64,000 nt of DNA from Klebsiella quasipneumoniae subsp. quasipneumoniae (GCF_020525925.1 NZ_CP084876.1:4898001-4962000); one strand, 5' to 3'; positions 8,483-18,462 are shown, numbered from the stretch's first letter. Notes: a model not told the origin generated them from the letters alone. Numbers and translations are program-made.

Positions 8483-9061
8483 AAGTCTTCCCTTTAACAT
8501 TTAATCAACAAATTCTCGTCAACCAGACGTTTTCCTTGCCCCTGGGGAACGCTCCGCATGGCGGTAAAAATAACGAGATCTGTGATTTATCATTAGCGCG
8601 GCATCTGAATCTGGCTGTGAAAAACCTCCCTGGGTGCGGACAGAAAATAAACGGATTAATTATAAATAAAAAAATCCCACAGAAAAGATGCTTTTTTTGC
8701 TATTGAGAATTTTTGTCAGAAATCATCTTAAATATCCATGAAAAACCTTTCTCTTCACTGCAATATAAGCCACCCAACAAAATTAAAACAAAATTTCAGC
8801 CAACTCCATTTTTTATTTATTTCAGTAAGTTAAAGGAACTCGCTTCAACATGGCGATTCGAATTAAACCATTTTTACAGATTTATCTTAAAACGCAGTTC
8901 GTCATTTAACCATATTTATCCGCTGCGGTATCGGGTATAAATTATCCATTCAATTATCCACAGGAGATATGTTTATTACTTTGCAATAAGTCATTCACCC
9001 GCAGTGCCAGTCAGCTAAATGGGACCATCCTCATCCTTTAACTCACCGTCAAAGGACGGTC
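8483..9061. other. Divergent LuxR/pgaA intergenic region and pgaA leader
   Basis: No gene is seen. Bases 8640-8940 are strongly AT-rich, unlike the flanking genes. Near pgaA there are several GGA motifs (AAGGAAC 8832-8838, CAGGAG 8961-8966, GGGACC 9021-9026, AAGGACGG 9052-9059), the core recognised by CsrA. In E. coli a long pgaA leader with multiple GGA sites is the established target of CsrA. A 6-codon ORF begins at 8969 right after CAGGAG. Start of transcription cannot be placed. Confidence 0.55.
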
Positions 9062-11551
9062 GTGTTGTGCAATGGATTCTTGATGAACATATGGCAAATA
9101 GAAATGGAAAGATCACCTTATTCAAATACGTTATTGTTTAATCGCAACACGAAACTCTCGCTGTCAATCGGTGTGCTTTTGCTCTTCCCGACGCTGGTTC
9201 AGGGAGCGGACTCGCTCTATGACCAGCAGATCCTGCAAGCGCGTCAAGGCCAGTACGCCCCCTTTCTCTCATATCTTCAGCAATACCAGCTGCGGCATGC
9301 CTTAACCCCTTCTCAGGTTGCAGACTGGCTGCAGGTAGCCCTCTGGGCCGGCCAGGACGACGAGGTGGTGAAAGTCTGGCGACGCTATCAGGTCTATATG
9401 CCGCTTCCCGCACGGGGCACCGCCGCCGCGGCGCAGGCGATGCGCAACCAGAAACAGTGGCAAGCCTCGCTCCTCCTCTGGCAGCAGGCTCTCAGCCAGG
9501 CCCCCGACAGTGACGACTATCGTATCGGCTATATCAAGACGCTGGCCGATGCCCGCAAGGACGGCGAGGCGCTCAGAGAAGCGCGTCGCCTGGTGGCGGA
9601 GCAGGCGAGCATTGCCCACCTGCAGACCCTCTCTTATGTCTACCTGCGGCTTGGCAAGAGCTGGGACCAGCTGCTGGTGGACACGCAGATCCTCGATCGC
9701 GAACCGCAGAATAAAGCCGCGCTGGCGAGCCTGATGGCGACCCTGACCCGCAACCGGATCGACTCCCCCGCCCTCGGCCTCGCGAATAGCGTCGAACTGA
9801 CGCCCGCGGAAAAGCGCAACCTGCAGCTGAACGCCGCCGCCGAACTGGTGCGCCTTGCCGATACGCCTTCCCGTGAAGAAAATGCGCGTTACGCGCTGGC
9901 CCGCACGGCGCTGGCGCAATACGACGCGATGATCGCCGCCTGGCGTCCCGACCCGCAGGCCGCCCCGGACATCATCCGGGCGCGCATTGACCGTCTGGGC
10001 GCGCTGTACGCCAACGCAGACTACGCGCAGGTTATCCGCGAATACCAAAGCCTGATGGCGCAGCAGCAGGCGGTTCCCGACTGGGCCATCGGCTGGGTTA
10101 TCTCCTCTTATATCGCGCTTAAGCAGATTGAGCCTGCGTTGACGCTTATTCATCAGCATCCCTCGTGGCTGACGAGCCAACAGAATGAAGAACATGAGCT
10201 TTTCTTCGCCCTGCTGGACACCGCTCAGTACCCGGCGGCGCAACGGTATGTCGCCCGACTCACCCGGAATGCGCCCTATATCCGTCATCTCTACGGCTCG
10301 CCGACGCCCCAGCCGAACGACGACTGGCTCACCGCGCAGTCGCTTAACGTGCACTATCTCTCCGCCACCAACGCCCTGCCGCAGGCCGAAGCCCGCATGC
10401 AGCGCCTGGCGGCGACGGCCCCCGGCAACCAGGGGCTGCAGATCGACTATGCCGCCCTGCTGCAGGACAGAGGGCTGCCGCGGGCAGCCGAACGCCAGCT
10501 GAAAGCGGCGGAAGCCCTGGAGCCCGCCAGCCTGCAGCTGGAGCGCCAACAGGCCTGGGTCGCCCTCGATCTGCAGGAGTGGCGGCAGATGGATCTGCTG
10601 ACCGACGACGTTATCGCCCGCTCGCCACGGGATCTGAATACCCAGCGCCTGGCCAGAGCCCGCGACATCCATCATTTCTCCGAGCTGCGCCTGAGCGTCG
10701 GCAAAGGGCTGCATTCCGACAACCCGGTGAGCGGTACCCACGACCTCAGTTTTGAGACGGCGATCTACAGCCCGCCGATAGCCGACAGCTGGCGATTGTT
10801 CGGCGGCCACCGCTTTGCCCAAGGCAATTTTGAAGAGGGGAAAGGCAGCCGTCGCCAGCTGTTCGCCGGTATTGAATGGCGTCCGCGCGACGCCTGGGGA
10901 GAACTTGAACTCTCCAGCGTCAATTTTCACGGCGAGAATAAGCCCGGCGTCCGCCTTTCCGCCGCGCACGACGTCAACGATCGCTGGCAGCTGGGCGGCG
11001 AGCTGGAGCGGATTTCGCAGCAGACGCCGCTGCGCGCGTTACGCAACGGCGTCAGCGCCAACCGCGGCGAAGGCTGGCTGCGCTGGTATCAAAACGAGCG
11101 CCGGGAGTACCGCGTCAGCGCGGCCGCCAGCCGCTTTACCGACCACAACCGTCGTCAGGAGTACACCCTCTCCGGTAAAGAGCGCCTCTGGCAGACCCCG
11201 TGGCTAACGCTGGATCTGCAGCCCGGTCTGTCGGCCAGCGCCAATAGCCGCACCGACACCGCGTATTACAGTCCGGCCCGCGACCTCGCGGCCACCGCGG
11301 CGCTGGCGGTCGATCACACGCTTTACCAGCGGTATGACACCGTCTGGAGTCAGCAGCTGCTCGCCGGCGGCGGCAGCTACTGGCAAAAAAATCACGCCGC
11401 CGGCGCGATAACGACGCTGGGCTACGGGCAGCGTCTGCGCTGGAACAACCTCGTCGACGCCGGGGTGATGCTGAACTGGGATAAACGCCCCTACGACGGT
11501 AAACGTGAAAACAACCTCGCTATCACTGTTGATGCAAACATACGGTTTTAA
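9062..11551 (+). CDS. pgaA: Poly-beta-1,6-GlcNAc export porin PgaA
   Basis: An 829-residue outer-membrane protein that exports partially de-N-acetylated PNAG. The N-terminal half is superhelical TPR-like repeats ('SYVYLRLGKSWDQLLVDTQI', 'GNQGLQIDYAALLQDRGLPRAAERQLKAAEALEP'-type). The C-terminal 300 residues are a 16-strand-type beta barrel ending '...LAITVDANIRF' with a terminal Phe. The proposed start is GTG at 9062, with AAGGA 5 nt upstream. ATGs at 9083 and 9104 lack good ribosome sites, although either would give a more usual signal peptide (hydrophobic core 'LSLSIGVLLLFPTLVQGA'). It is the first gene of pgaABCD; pgaB follows within 10 nt. Confidence 0.93.
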   Translation: MLCNGFLMNIWQIEMERSPYSNTLLFNRNTKLSLSIGVLLLFPTLVQGADSLYDQQILQARQGQYAPFLSYLQQYQLRHALTPSQVADWLQVALWAGQDDEVVKVWRRYQVYMPLPARGTAAAAQAMRNQKQWQASLLLWQQALSQAPDSDDYRIGYIKTLADARKDGEALREARRLVAEQASIAHLQTLSYVYLRLGKSWDQLLVDTQILDREPQNKAALASLMATLTRNRIDSPALGLANSVELTPAEKRNLQLNAAAELVRLADTPSREENARYALARTALAQYDAMIAAWRPDPQAAPDIIRARIDRLGALYANADYAQVIREYQSLMAQQQAVPDWAIGWVISSYIALKQIEPALTLIHQHPSWLTSQQNEEHELFFALLDTAQYPAAQRYVARLTRNAPYIRHLYGSPTPQPNDDWLTAQSLNVHYLSATNALPQAEARMQRLAATAPGNQGLQIDYAALLQDRGLPRAAERQLKAAEALEPASLQLERQQAWVALDLQEWRQMDLLTDDVIARSPRDLNTQRLARARDIHHFSELRLSVGKGLHSDNPVSGTHDLSFETAIYSPPIADSWRLFGGHRFAQGNFEEGKGSRRQLFAGIEWRPRDAWGELELSSVNFHGENKPGVRLSAAHDVNDRWQLGGELERISQQTPLRALRNGVSANRGEGWLRWYQNERREYRVSAAASRFTDHNRRQEYTLSGKERLWQTPWLTLDLQPGLSASANSRTDTAYYSPARDLAATAALAVDHTLYQRYDTVWSQQLLAGGGSYWQKNHAAGAITTLGYGQRLRWNNLVDAGVMLNWDKRPYDGKRENNLAITVDANIRF

Positions 11552-11559
11552 GGATGACC

Positions 11560-13575
11560 ATGCTGAACACGACCCTGCGCAACGGCCTGATGCTTCTCGG
11601 CTGGCTGTGCCTTATCTTCAGCGTGCGTGCTGAGGAGGTCCCCTTCCTCGCCCCGCAGCAACGACCCCAGCTGGAGGCCAATAACCCCTGGCCGGCGGAT
11701 CGCTTTCTGGTGCTGGCCTATCATGACGTCGAAGACGACGCCGCCGACCAGCGTTACCTTTCGGTGCGTACCAGCGCGCTTAATGAGCAGATCGCCTGGC
11801 TGCTGCATCACGGCTACCATGCCGTGAGCGTTCAGGACATTCTGGACGCGCATCATGGCCTTAAGCCGCTGCCGCCTAAGGCTTTTCTTCTCAGCTTCGA
11901 CGATGGCTATAGCAGTTTTTATACTCGCGTCTGGCCGCTGCTTAAAGCCTGGAACGTTCCGGCGCTGTGGGCGCCGGTGGGCAGCTGGGTGGACACCCCC
12001 GCCAACCAGCCCGTTAATTTTGGCGGCCTGATGACGCCGCGCGATCGCTTCGCCACCTGGGAGATGGTGCGCGAGCTTAGTCGCTCGCCGCTGGTGGAGA
12101 TCGGCGCGCACACCTGGGCCTCGCACTACGGCCTGCCGGCCAATCCGCAGGGCAGCCGCGAGCCCGCCGCCGCTAACCGCGGCTGGGATAAAACCACCGG
12201 CCGCTATGAAAGCGACGCGCAGTTTACCCGGCGAATAGCCGATGACGTGCAGAAAGTGACGGCGAAAATCCACGACGTCGCCGGGAAAGCGCCGCGCGCC
12301 TGGGTGTGGCCCTACGGCGCCGCCAGCGGCAGCACCCTGGCCATCGCCAAACAGCAGGGGTATCAACTGGCGTTTACGCTGAACGACGGCCTGGGCAACG
12401 TGAAGGATCTGGATAATATTCCGCGCATGCTGATCGCCGGTAACCCGTCGATCAAGGCCTTTGCCAACGCCGTAACCCAGATCCAGGAAGCCGATCCTGT
12501 TCGGGTGATGCATGTGGATCTGGACTATGTCTATGACCCCAATCCCGTCCAGCAGGCAAAGAATATCGATAAGCTGGTGCAGCGCGTCTATGACATGAAA
12601 ATCAGTCACGTCTTTCTGCAGGCCTTCTCCGACCCGCAGGGTGACGGCACGGTCAAGTCGCTCTATTTCCCCAACCGCTGGCTGCCGATGCGCGCCGACC
12701 TGTTTAACTTCGTCTCCTGGCAGCTACAGACCCGCGGCGGGGTGAAGGTTTATGCCTGGATGCCGGTGCTGGCCTTCGATCTCTCGTCCGATCTGCCGCG
12801 CGTTCAGCGCTGGGATCCGCAAACCGGGAAGGCGTTACTTGCCCGTCAGCCCTATGTCCGCCTGTCACCCTGGGATCCCCGGGTTCGCCAGCAGATCACC
12901 GACATCTATGAGGATCTGGCCCGACACGCCAGCTTCAGCGGGATTCTGTTCCACGACGACGCCGTGCTGACCGATTTTGAAGACGTGAGCCCGGAGGCGG
13001 TCGCCGCCTGGCGGCAGAGTGGCCTGGCGCACGATGCCGGCCCGGTGCCCCAAAGTCCGCAAGAGCGCCAGGCATGGATGCGTTTCAAAAGCCAAACCCT
13101 GACCCGCTTCACTCTGCAGCTGCGCCAGTCGGTACAGGCCATCCGCGGCCCGCAGGTAAAAACGGCGCGTAATCTCTTCGCCCTGCCGATCCTTGAGCCG
13201 CAGAGCGAAGCCTGGTTTGCGCAAAATCTGGATGACTTCCTTGCCGCCTATGACTGGACGGTCCCCATGGCGATGCCGCTGATGGAGTCCGTGCCGATTG
13301 ACGCCAGCCAGGCCTGGCTGACGCGGCTGGTGCAGGCCGTCGCCCGCCGCCCGGGCGCGCTGAAGAAAACCATCTTTGAGCTACAGGCCAGAGACTGGAA
13401 CCGACGCCAACACAACGCCATTCCCGACCAACAGCTGGCGGACTGGATGCATTTGCTGCGGCTAAACGGCGTCAAAAATTACGGCTACTACCCAGACGAT
13501 TTCATTAACAATCAGCCAGATATCTCCCGTATCAGACCGCAATTTTCTTCCTGGTGGTACCCTGACCATGACTGA
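11560..13575 (+). CDS. pgaB: Poly-beta-1,6-GlcNAc N-deacetylase PgaB
   Basis: A 671-residue two-domain enzyme. The N-terminal polysaccharide deacetylase (CE4) domain, residues about 40-310, has 'LAYHDVED', '[14 protein letters not shown]' (metal-binding Asp pair) and '[11 protein letters not shown]'. The C-terminal PNAG-binding/hydrolase-like domain, from about 315, begins '[11 protein letters not shown]' and has '[17 protein letters not shown]'. It removes a few percent of acetyl groups in the periplasm, which is needed for export through PgaA. The start at 11560 has AAGG 5 nt upstream; an ATG at 11554 overlaps that site. The signal peptide ends '...[11 protein letters not shown]' and lacks the lipobox of E. 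coli PgaB. It overlaps pgaC by 8 nt. Confidence 0.93.
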   Translation: MLNTTLRNGLMLLGWLCLIFSVRAEEVPFLAPQQRPQLEANNPWPADRFLVLAYHDVEDDAADQRYLSVRTSALNEQIAWLLHHGYHAVSVQDILDAHHGLKPLPPKAFLLSFDDGYSSFYTRVWPLLKAWNVPALWAPVGSWVDTPANQPVNFGGLMTPRDRFATWEMVRELSRSPLVEIGAHTWASHYGLPANPQGSREPAAANRGWDKTTGRYESDAQFTRRIADDVQKVTAKIHDVAGKAPRAWVWPYGAASGSTLAIAKQQGYQLAFTLNDGLGNVKDLDNIPRMLIAGNPSIKAFANAVTQIQEADPVRVMHVDLDYVYDPNPVQQAKNIDKLVQRVYDMKISHVFLQAFSDPQGDGTVKSLYFPNRWLPMRADLFNFVSWQLQTRGGVKVYAWMPVLAFDLSSDLPRVQRWDPQTGKALLARQPYVRLSPWDPRVRQQITDIYEDLARHASFSGILFHDDAVLTDFEDVSPEAVAAWRQSGLAHDAGPVPQSPQERQAWMRFKSQTLTRFTLQLRQSVQAIRGPQVKTARNLFALPILEPQSEAWFAQNLDDFLAAYDWTVPMAMPLMESVPIDASQAWLTRLVQAVARRPGALKKTIFELQARDWNRRQHNAIPDQQLADWMHLLRLNGVKNYGYYPDDFINNQPDISRIRPQFSSWWYPDHD

Positions 13576-14899
13576 TCGCATTATCGCATTGTGCATTTTA
13601 TGCCTCGTTTTCGGGCTGCCGTTAGGCGTCGCAGCGGCGTTTACCGGCGAGCTTATCCTCGACTTTGTCTTTTTCTGGCCGCTGTTTATGTCGGTGCTAT
13701 GGATCACCGGGGGTCTGTACTTCTGGTTCCAGCTGGAGCGCCACTGGCCGTGGGGAGAGGATACCCCGCCGCCGTCGCTACCGGGCAATCCGCTGATCTC
13801 GATCCTGATCCCCTGCTTTAACGAGGAGAAAAACGCCCGGGAGACCATCAGCGCGGCGCTGGCCCAGCGTTACGCCAACCTCGAAGTGATCGCGATTAAC
13901 GACGGCTCTTCGGACAACACCGCCCAAGTGCTCCAGCAATTGGCGCAGGAGGAGCCAAGGCTGCGGGTGATCCACCTGGCCGCCAATCAGGGAAAAGCGG
14001 TGGCGCTCAAAGCGGGCGCCGCCGCCGCGCGCGGCGATCTGCTGGTCTGCATCGATGGCGACGCCCTGCTGGACCGGGATACCGCGGCCTGGCTGGTCGC
14101 CCCGCTGATCCACTACCCGCACGTCGGGGCGGTCACCGGCAATCCGCGGATCCGCACCCGATCCACGCTGATCGGCCGCATTCAGGTAGGGGAGTTCTCG
14201 TCGATCATTGGCCTTATCAAGCGGACGCAGCGGATCTATGGCCGGGTCTTTACTGTCTCCGGCGTGATCGCCGCCTTCCGGCGTCAGGCTCTGGCGGACG
14301 TCGGCTACTGGAGCCCGGATATGATCACTGAAGATATTGATATCAGCTGGAAGCTTCAGCTCCGCCACTGGGACATCTTTTTCGAGCCGCGGGCGCTGTG
14401 CTGGATCCTGATGCCTGAGACCCTCAAAGGGTTATGGAAGCAGCGTCTGCGCTGGGCCCAGGGGGGAGCCGAAGTCTTTCTGGTCAACCTGCGCCGCCTG
14501 TTTCACTGGCAGCATCATCGGATGTGGCCGCTGTTTCTGGAGTATGCCTGCTCCACGCTGTGGGCCTTTGCCTATGCGGTCACCATCCTGCTGTTTATCC
14601 TCAGCCGCCTGATGCCATTGCCGGACAACCTGACAGTGCACAGCCTGTTTCCGCCTGAGTTCACCGGCATGCTGCTCGGCCTGATGTGCCTGCTGCAGTT
14701 CGTCGCCAGCCTGTATATCGAACGGCGCTATGAGAAAAAGGTCGCCAAATCCCTGTTCTGGGTGATCTGGTTCCCGATGGTTTACTGGATGATCGGCCTG
14801 CTGACCACGCTGGTCGCTTTTCCGAAAGTGATGTTGAAACGTCAACGTTCCCGCGCGCGCTGGGTGAGCCCGGACCGGGGAAAAGGAAGCCTGCGATGA
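13568..14899 (+). CDS. pgaC: Poly-beta-1,6-GlcNAc synthase PgaC
   Basis: A 443-residue inner-membrane family-2 glycosyltransferase that polymerises UDP-GlcNAc, with PgaD, in response to c-di-GMP in E. coli. Two N-terminal membrane helices precede the GT-A domain: '[17 protein letters not shown]', 'INDGSSDNT', '[11 protein letters not shown]' (DxD), 'TGNPRIRTR', '[11 protein letters not shown]' (TED base) and '[10 protein letters not shown]' (QxxRW). Further C-terminal membrane segments follow, ending '[15 protein letters not shown]'. Nearly all motif blocks equal those of E. coli PgaC. It overlaps pgaB (8 nt) and pgaD (ATGA, 4 nt), indicating coupled translation. Confidence 0.96.
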   Translation: MTDRIIALCILCLVFGLPLGVAAAFTGELILDFVFFWPLFMSVLWITGGLYFWFQLERHWPWGEDTPPPSLPGNPLISILIPCFNEEKNARETISAALAQRYANLEVIAINDGSSDNTAQVLQQLAQEEPRLRVIHLAANQGKAVALKAGAAAARGDLLVCIDGDALLDRDTAAWLVAPLIHYPHVGAVTGNPRIRTRSTLIGRIQVGEFSSIIGLIKRTQRIYGRVFTVSGVIAAFRRQALADVGYWSPDMITEDIDISWKLQLRHWDIFFEPRALCWILMPETLKGLWKQRLRWAQGGAEVFLVNLRRLFHWQHHRMWPLFLEYACSTLWAFAYAVTILLFILSRLMPLPDNLTVHSLFPPEFTGMLLGLMCLLQFVASLYIERRYEKKVAKSLFWVIWFPMVYWMIGLLTTLVAFPKVMLKRQRSRARWVSPDRGKGSLR

Positions 14900-15342
14900 A
14901 TGAAAATACGCTCATCTTAACCGAACACCGCGTGCTGCCCCGGCTGGTGGACGCCGGCTTAACGCTGGTGGCCTGGCTCGGTTTTCTGTTCTTTCTCTAC
15001 GCCAATTTGCTGATGCAGTTCATCGCGCCGCCCTCCCCGCGCTGGTCATCGTTGATGGACTCCCTGAATACGGCGCTGGTGTATTTATTGATTGCCGCGC
15101 TGAACGGCTGGTTGCTGATCCTCTGGTACCACTATAACCGACGCCGCGCCCATACCCGGCGTCACACCGCGGTGCTTACCCTGCGAGATGAGGAGCTGGC
15201 CAGCAGCTTTAACGTCGCCCCGCAGATCATCTCCGAAATGAGTCGCTATAATTTGCTGACCGTTTACCACGATCACATTGGTCAGATTATTGATTTAAAA
15301 AGCCACGCGCTGCCGCCGCCCGAGGAGAGGGATCAGGAATGA
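14896..15342 (+). CDS. pgaD: PNAG synthase auxiliary protein PgaD
   Basis: A 148-residue protein with two membrane helices ('[24 protein letters not shown]' region, residues about 14-38, and about 55-78 ending '[10 protein letters not shown]'), followed by a soluble cytoplasmic tail. PgaD binds PgaC and c-di-GMP jointly and is required for synthase activity. Sequence similarity to E. coli PgaD is much lower than for PgaC, which is usual for this subunit; assignment rests on topology, length and position as last gene. It starts in an ATGA overlap with pgaC. Confidence 0.88.
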   Translation: MNENTLILTEHRVLPRLVDAGLTLVAWLGFLFFLYANLLMQFIAPPSPRWSSLMDSLNTALVYLLIAALNGWLLILWYHYNRRRAHTRRHTAVLTLRDEELASSFNVAPQIISEMSRYNLLTVYHDHIGQIIDLKSHALPPPEERDQE

Positions 15343-15346
15343 TAGC

Positions 15347-15367
15347 AGGGCCGCCCCCGGCGGCCCT
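15347..15367. terminator. Hairpin between convergent pgaD and the DsbA-like gene
   Basis: A perfect 9-bp GC stem, AGGGCCGCC/GGCGGCCCT with a 3-nt loop, 5 nt after the pgaD stop. There is no T run, so termination efficiency is uncertain. Confidence 0.55.
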
Positions 15368-15389
15368 GACTGGGTAACGACGCCGCCGA

Positions 15390-16175
15390 TCAGCCGCCGG
15401 CCTTTTTAATGGCGGCTTCGAGCGAGGCTTTATCCGCCAGCCCCGGGAAGACGGTGATGCTGGCTTCCGTGGCGCCAGTAGTTGGCATCACGATCACGCC
15501 CGGCGTGCCGCTGAGACCAATCTCCTGCGCCAGGTCGTTAATGCTCTGCAGCACCGGTTCGACGTCGGTGGCCTTCTTCGCATCAAAGCCGGCTTTCTTC
15601 GCCTGCTGCTGGATATCCGCCGTCGTCAGCTTGCCTTCGTTATGTCCGGTGGCGTAGATCCCGTTATGGTAGGCCAGATAGGCATCCGCCCCTTTCTGCT
15701 GATAGATCTGCAGGCCGGTTTTCGCTGCTTCCAGCGAGCTTTCCCAGCGGCCGCCGAAGATAGGCCACTCTTTAAAAGCGAAGCGGGTCTGCGGATGCGC
15801 TTTAATCACCTGCTCCATCACCGGCGCCAGCCGGCTGCAGTAGACGCACTGGTAGTCAAAGAACTCAATCACCGTGACTTTGCCGTTGGCCGGGCCGTAG
15901 GTCGGGGTATTTTTATCCTGAGTCAGCAAGGCGGCATTCTTCAGCACCGCCTGGGTGGCCGCGCTGGCCTGCTGCTCAGCCTGAATTTGCTGCAGTTTCT
16001 GGCTTGCCTGCAGGAGAACTTCCGGGTGGGCGACCAGGTAATCGGCGGCGATTTTGCCGATTTGCGCCTCCTGTTCCGCGGTGAAAGTCGCCGGCGCGTC
16101 AGCGGCAGAAGCCATCGCCGGCAGTAAGACAGCGCTCAGCAGGGCGACAGAGAGGTATTTCTTGTGGCCAGACAT
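15390..16175 (-). CDS. Periplasmic DsbA-family thioredoxin-fold protein
   Basis: A 261-residue exported protein. A signal peptide ('KYLSVALLSAVLLPAMASA') is followed by a helical segment (residues about 40-85, Gln/Ala-rich, 'LLQASQKLQQIQAEQQASAA') and a DsbA-type domain with active site CVYC ('FFDYQCVYCSRLAPV') and cis-Pro loop 'LSGTPGVIVM'. The N-terminal helical extension plus DsbA core resembles ScsC/Com1-type isomerase-like proteins, which trimerise through such a stalk. Substrate is unknown. The start at 16175 has AAGGA 8 nt upstream; a longer frame to 16223 lacks one. It is convergent with pgaD. Confidence 0.85.
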   Translation of the reverse strand: MSGHKKYLSVALLSAVLLPAMASAADAPATFTAEQEAQIGKIAADYLVAHPEVLLQASQKLQQIQAEQQASAATQAVLKNAALLTQDKNTPTYGPANGKVTVIEFFDYQCVYCSRLAPVMEQVIKAHPQTRFAFKEWPIFGGRWESSLEAAKTGLQIYQQKGADAYLAYHNGIYATGHNEGKLTTADIQQQAKKAGFDAKKATDVEPVLQSINDLAQEIGLSGTPGVIVMPTTGATEASITVFPGLADKASLEAAIKKAGG

Positions 16176-16400
16176 AGTGGGGATCCTTGCGATAAGTGAA
16201 CAGCAGGTGAGTCTGTATGACAAAATATCACCCTTTTTCGCCGAAGCCTTGCCCGACGGCGCGTTGATTCGTAACTTTATTTTTCAGGCTCAGGTTTCCC
16301 GCGCGACGGCGCGGACCGGCGCCAGTGGTCAACGCTCCCCGGGCGGAGCCCCCGGCGCAACGGCTTTTCGTGGTATTTATTTCAGGTGGTTTCTCTCGAT
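16176..16400. other. Divergent intergenic region (DsbA-like / TerC-family)
   Basis: No gene is seen. It contains GC-rich self-complementary stretches (GCGCGACGGCGCG; CTCCCCGGGCGGAG). I looked for the manganese/pH-responsive yybP-ykoY leader that precedes some TerC-family genes and could not identify its conserved core. Confidence 0.4.
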
Positions 16401-17084
16401 ATGTATGCGTTTCTTCAACAATGGGACATGGCGGTGATTATGCTGCAGATTGTCGCCATCGACTTACTGCTGGGCGGCGACAACGCCGTGGTGATCGCCA
16501 TGGCCTGTCGCAAACTGCCGCCACAAAAACGCACCAAAGCGATCGTCATCGGCACCGTAGGCGCTATCCTGGCGCGCATCCTGCTGCTGGCGATCGCCCT
16601 GTATCTCCTGTCGCTGCCGTGGCTGAAAATAGTCGGCGCGCTGCTCCTGATGTGGATTGGCATCAGGCTGGTCAGTAATGAGGAGGACGAGAGCGAGGTT
16701 GCCAGCTCCGGCAGCCTGTGGCGCACCGCAGTCACCATCACCGTCGCCGATGTGATCATGTCGCTGGATAACGTGCTGGCGGTGGCCGCCGCAGGCAAAG
16801 GGCACATTGCGCTGGTCGCCCTCGGCGTGGCGATCAGCATTCCGGTTATCGTCGCCGGCAGCAAGCTGGTGCTGGCCCTGCTCACTCGCTTTCCCGCGGT
16901 GGTGCTGCTGGGCGGGATGCTCATCGGCTGGATTGCCGGGTCAATGCTGGTCAGCGACCCTACCCTTCGCCAGCTGTTTCCCACCGCCGGCGACGGCATT
17001 GCGCGCCTGGCCGGCGCCATCGGCGCGCTACTGGTGCTGTTCGCAGGCTGGCGCCGTCGTCCGCGACCGCAGGTGAAAGACTAG
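16401..17084 (+). CDS. TerC/YjbE-family integral membrane protein
   Basis: A 227-residue polytopic protein with about seven helices. It carries the two conserved acidic TerC motifs in repeats: 'IDLLLGGDNAVVIAMAC' (residues about 20-36) and 'VADVIMSLDNVLAVAAAG' (about 112-130). TerC-family proteins are linked to metal-ion export, including manganese (Alx, YkoY) and tellurium resistance; the short YjbE-like type here has no assigned substrate. ATG 16401 is chosen; a GTG at 16386 is possible. AGGTGG at 16384 is rather far from 16401, so the start is not certain. A hairpin follows at 17095. Confidence 0.85.
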   Translation: MYAFLQQWDMAVIMLQIVAIDLLLGGDNAVVIAMACRKLPPQKRTKAIVIGTVGAILARILLLAIALYLLSLPWLKIVGALLLMWIGIRLVSNEEDESEVASSGSLWRTAVTITVADVIMSLDNVLAVAAAGKGHIALVALGVAISIPVIVAGSKLVLALLTRFPAVVLLGGMLIGWIAGSMLVSDPTLRQLFPTAGDGIARLAGAIGALLVLFAGWRRRPRPQVKD

Positions 17085-17094
17085 CTGCGCCCAC

Positions 17095-17118
17095 GACGCC
17101 GTTGACCCCGACGGCGTC
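17095..17118 (+). terminator. Possible terminator after the TerC-family gene
   Basis: 8-bp stem GACGCCGT/ACGGCGTC with an 8-nt loop, followed by a T/C-rich stretch (GTTTCCGCCACTTTTCTT). Confidence 0.5.
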
Positions 17119-17229
17119 AAGTTTCCGCCACTTTTCTTCCCCTTCAGGGCGCATTTGCCCTACGCTTTATACAGACGCCTGATCCAGGGAATATGTAACC
17201 ACCGCACTGAGCATAGATGAGATAACAGC

Positions 17230-18147
17230 ATGGAATTGAAGGATTATTATGCCATTCTCGGGGTGCAACCAACCGACGATCTGAAAACCATCAAGACCGC
17301 CTACCGCCGCCTGGCGCGCAAGTACCACCCCGACGTCAGTAAAGAAAACGATGCCGAAGCCAAATTTAAGGATCTCGCCGAAGCCTGGGAAGTCCTGAAA
17401 GATGAGCAACGGCGCGCGGAATACGATCAGCTCTGGCAGCATCGCAACGATCCCGGGTTCGGTCGCCAGCAGCAGACCCACGAGCAGAGCTACAGCCAGC
17501 AGGATTTCGACGACATCTTTTCCTCCATGTTTGGCCAGCAGGCGCATCAGCGTCGCCGTCAGCACGCGTCGCGCGGCCACGACCTGGAGATCGAGGTCGC
17601 GGTGTTCCTTGAAGAGACGCTGGCTGAGCAGACCCGCACCATCAGCTATAACCTGCCGGTGTATAACGTGTTCGGCATGATCGAAAGCGAGACGCCGAAA
17701 ACGCTGAATGTGAAGATCCCCGCCGGGGTGGCCGATGGACAGCGCATCCGCCTGAAAGGCCAGGGGACGCCGGGCGAAAACGGCGGGCCGAACGGCGATC
17801 TGTGGCTGGTGATCCACATCGCCCCGCACCCGCTGTTCGACATCGTGGGACATAACCTGGAGATCGTCCTGCCGCTGGCGCCGTGGGAGGCCGCGCTGGG
17901 CGCCAAAGTCACGGTGCCCACCCTGAAAGAGAGCATTCTGCTGACGGTGCCGCCGGGTAGCCAGGCAGGGCAGCGCCTGCGTATCAAGGGCAAAGGGCTG
18001 GTGAGCAAAACCCACACCGGCGATTTGTTCGCCGTTATTAAAATTGTGATGCCGCCAAAACCAGATGAAAAAGCGCGTGAGCTCTGGCAACAGCTGGCCA
18101 CCGCCGAAGCCAGCTTCGATCCGCGTAAGACATGGGGGAAAGCCTGA
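17230..18147 (+). CDS. cbpA: Curved DNA-binding protein / DnaJ-like co-chaperone CbpA
   Basis: 305 residues. The N-terminal J domain has the HPD motif ('[13 protein letters not shown]', residues about 30-42), a Gln/Gly-containing linker with '[11 protein letters not shown]' follows, then two C-terminal substrate-binding beta domains ('[21 protein letters not shown]', '[18 protein letters not shown]'), without the DnaJ zinc-finger Cys repeats. It is almost collinear with E. coli CbpA (306 aa), a stationary-phase nucleoid protein and DnaK partner. A TTTATAC-like -10 lies about 60 bp upstream. cbpM overlaps its stop by one base, so its own inhibitor is co-translated. Confidence 0.97.
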   Translation: MELKDYYAILGVQPTDDLKTIKTAYRRLARKYHPDVSKENDAEAKFKDLAEAWEVLKDEQRRAEYDQLWQHRNDPGFGRQQQTHEQSYSQQDFDDIFSSMFGQQAHQRRRQHASRGHDLEIEVAVFLEETLAEQTRTISYNLPVYNVFGMIESETPKTLNVKIPAGVADGQRIRLKGQGTPGENGGPNGDLWLVIHIAPHPLFDIVGHNLEIVLPLAPWEAALGAKVTVPTLKESILLTVPPGSQAGQRLRIKGKGLVSKTHTGDLFAVIKIVMPPKPDEKARELWQQLATAEASFDPRKTWGKA

Positions 18148-18452
18148 TGGCTACAGTAACAGTGACGTTTACCATTACCGAATTGTGCCTGCGTACCGGG
18201 GTGTCGGAAGAGGAGCTGACGGAGATTGTCGGCTTAGGCATGATTGAACCGCACCAGCCGCAGGCGGACGCCTGGCTGTTCGACGACAGCGCGGTGACGA
18301 TTGTCCATCGCGCGGTGCGCCTGCGTAACGAGCTGGAGCTGGACTGGCCGGGGATTGCGGTGGCGCTGACGCTGCTGGATGAGAACGCGCGGCTGACCCG
18401 CGAAAATCGCCTGCTGCAGCAGCGCCTGGCCCGCTTTCTCGCCCACGGATAG
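18147..18452 (+). CDS. cbpM: CbpA modulator CbpM
   Basis: A 101-residue MerR-like helical protein ('[20 protein letters not shown]', '[16 protein letters not shown]', '[12 protein letters not shown]'). CbpM binds the J domain of CbpA and blocks both its DNaK co-chaperone and DNA-binding activities. Length and pattern match E. coli CbpM (101 aa). The start overlaps the cbpA stop (TGATG). A BIME cluster follows, with no classic terminator before it. Confidence 0.95.
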   Translation: MATVTVTFTITELCLRTGVSEEELTEIVGLGMIEPHQPQADAWLFDDSAVTIVHRAVRLRNELELDWPGIAVALTLLDENARLTRENRLLQQRLARFLAHG

Positions 18453-18462
18453 GGGCGACATC

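Noticed and set aside
9302-10969. 555-codon open frame antisense to pgaA
   Set aside because: It mirrors codon-position GC bias of pgaA, has no ribosome site or recognisable domain, and pgaA is firmly identified.
16176-16400. yybP-ykoY manganese riboswitch before the TerC-family gene
   Set aside because: The conserved core motifs could not be found; a covariance-model scan would be needed to say more.
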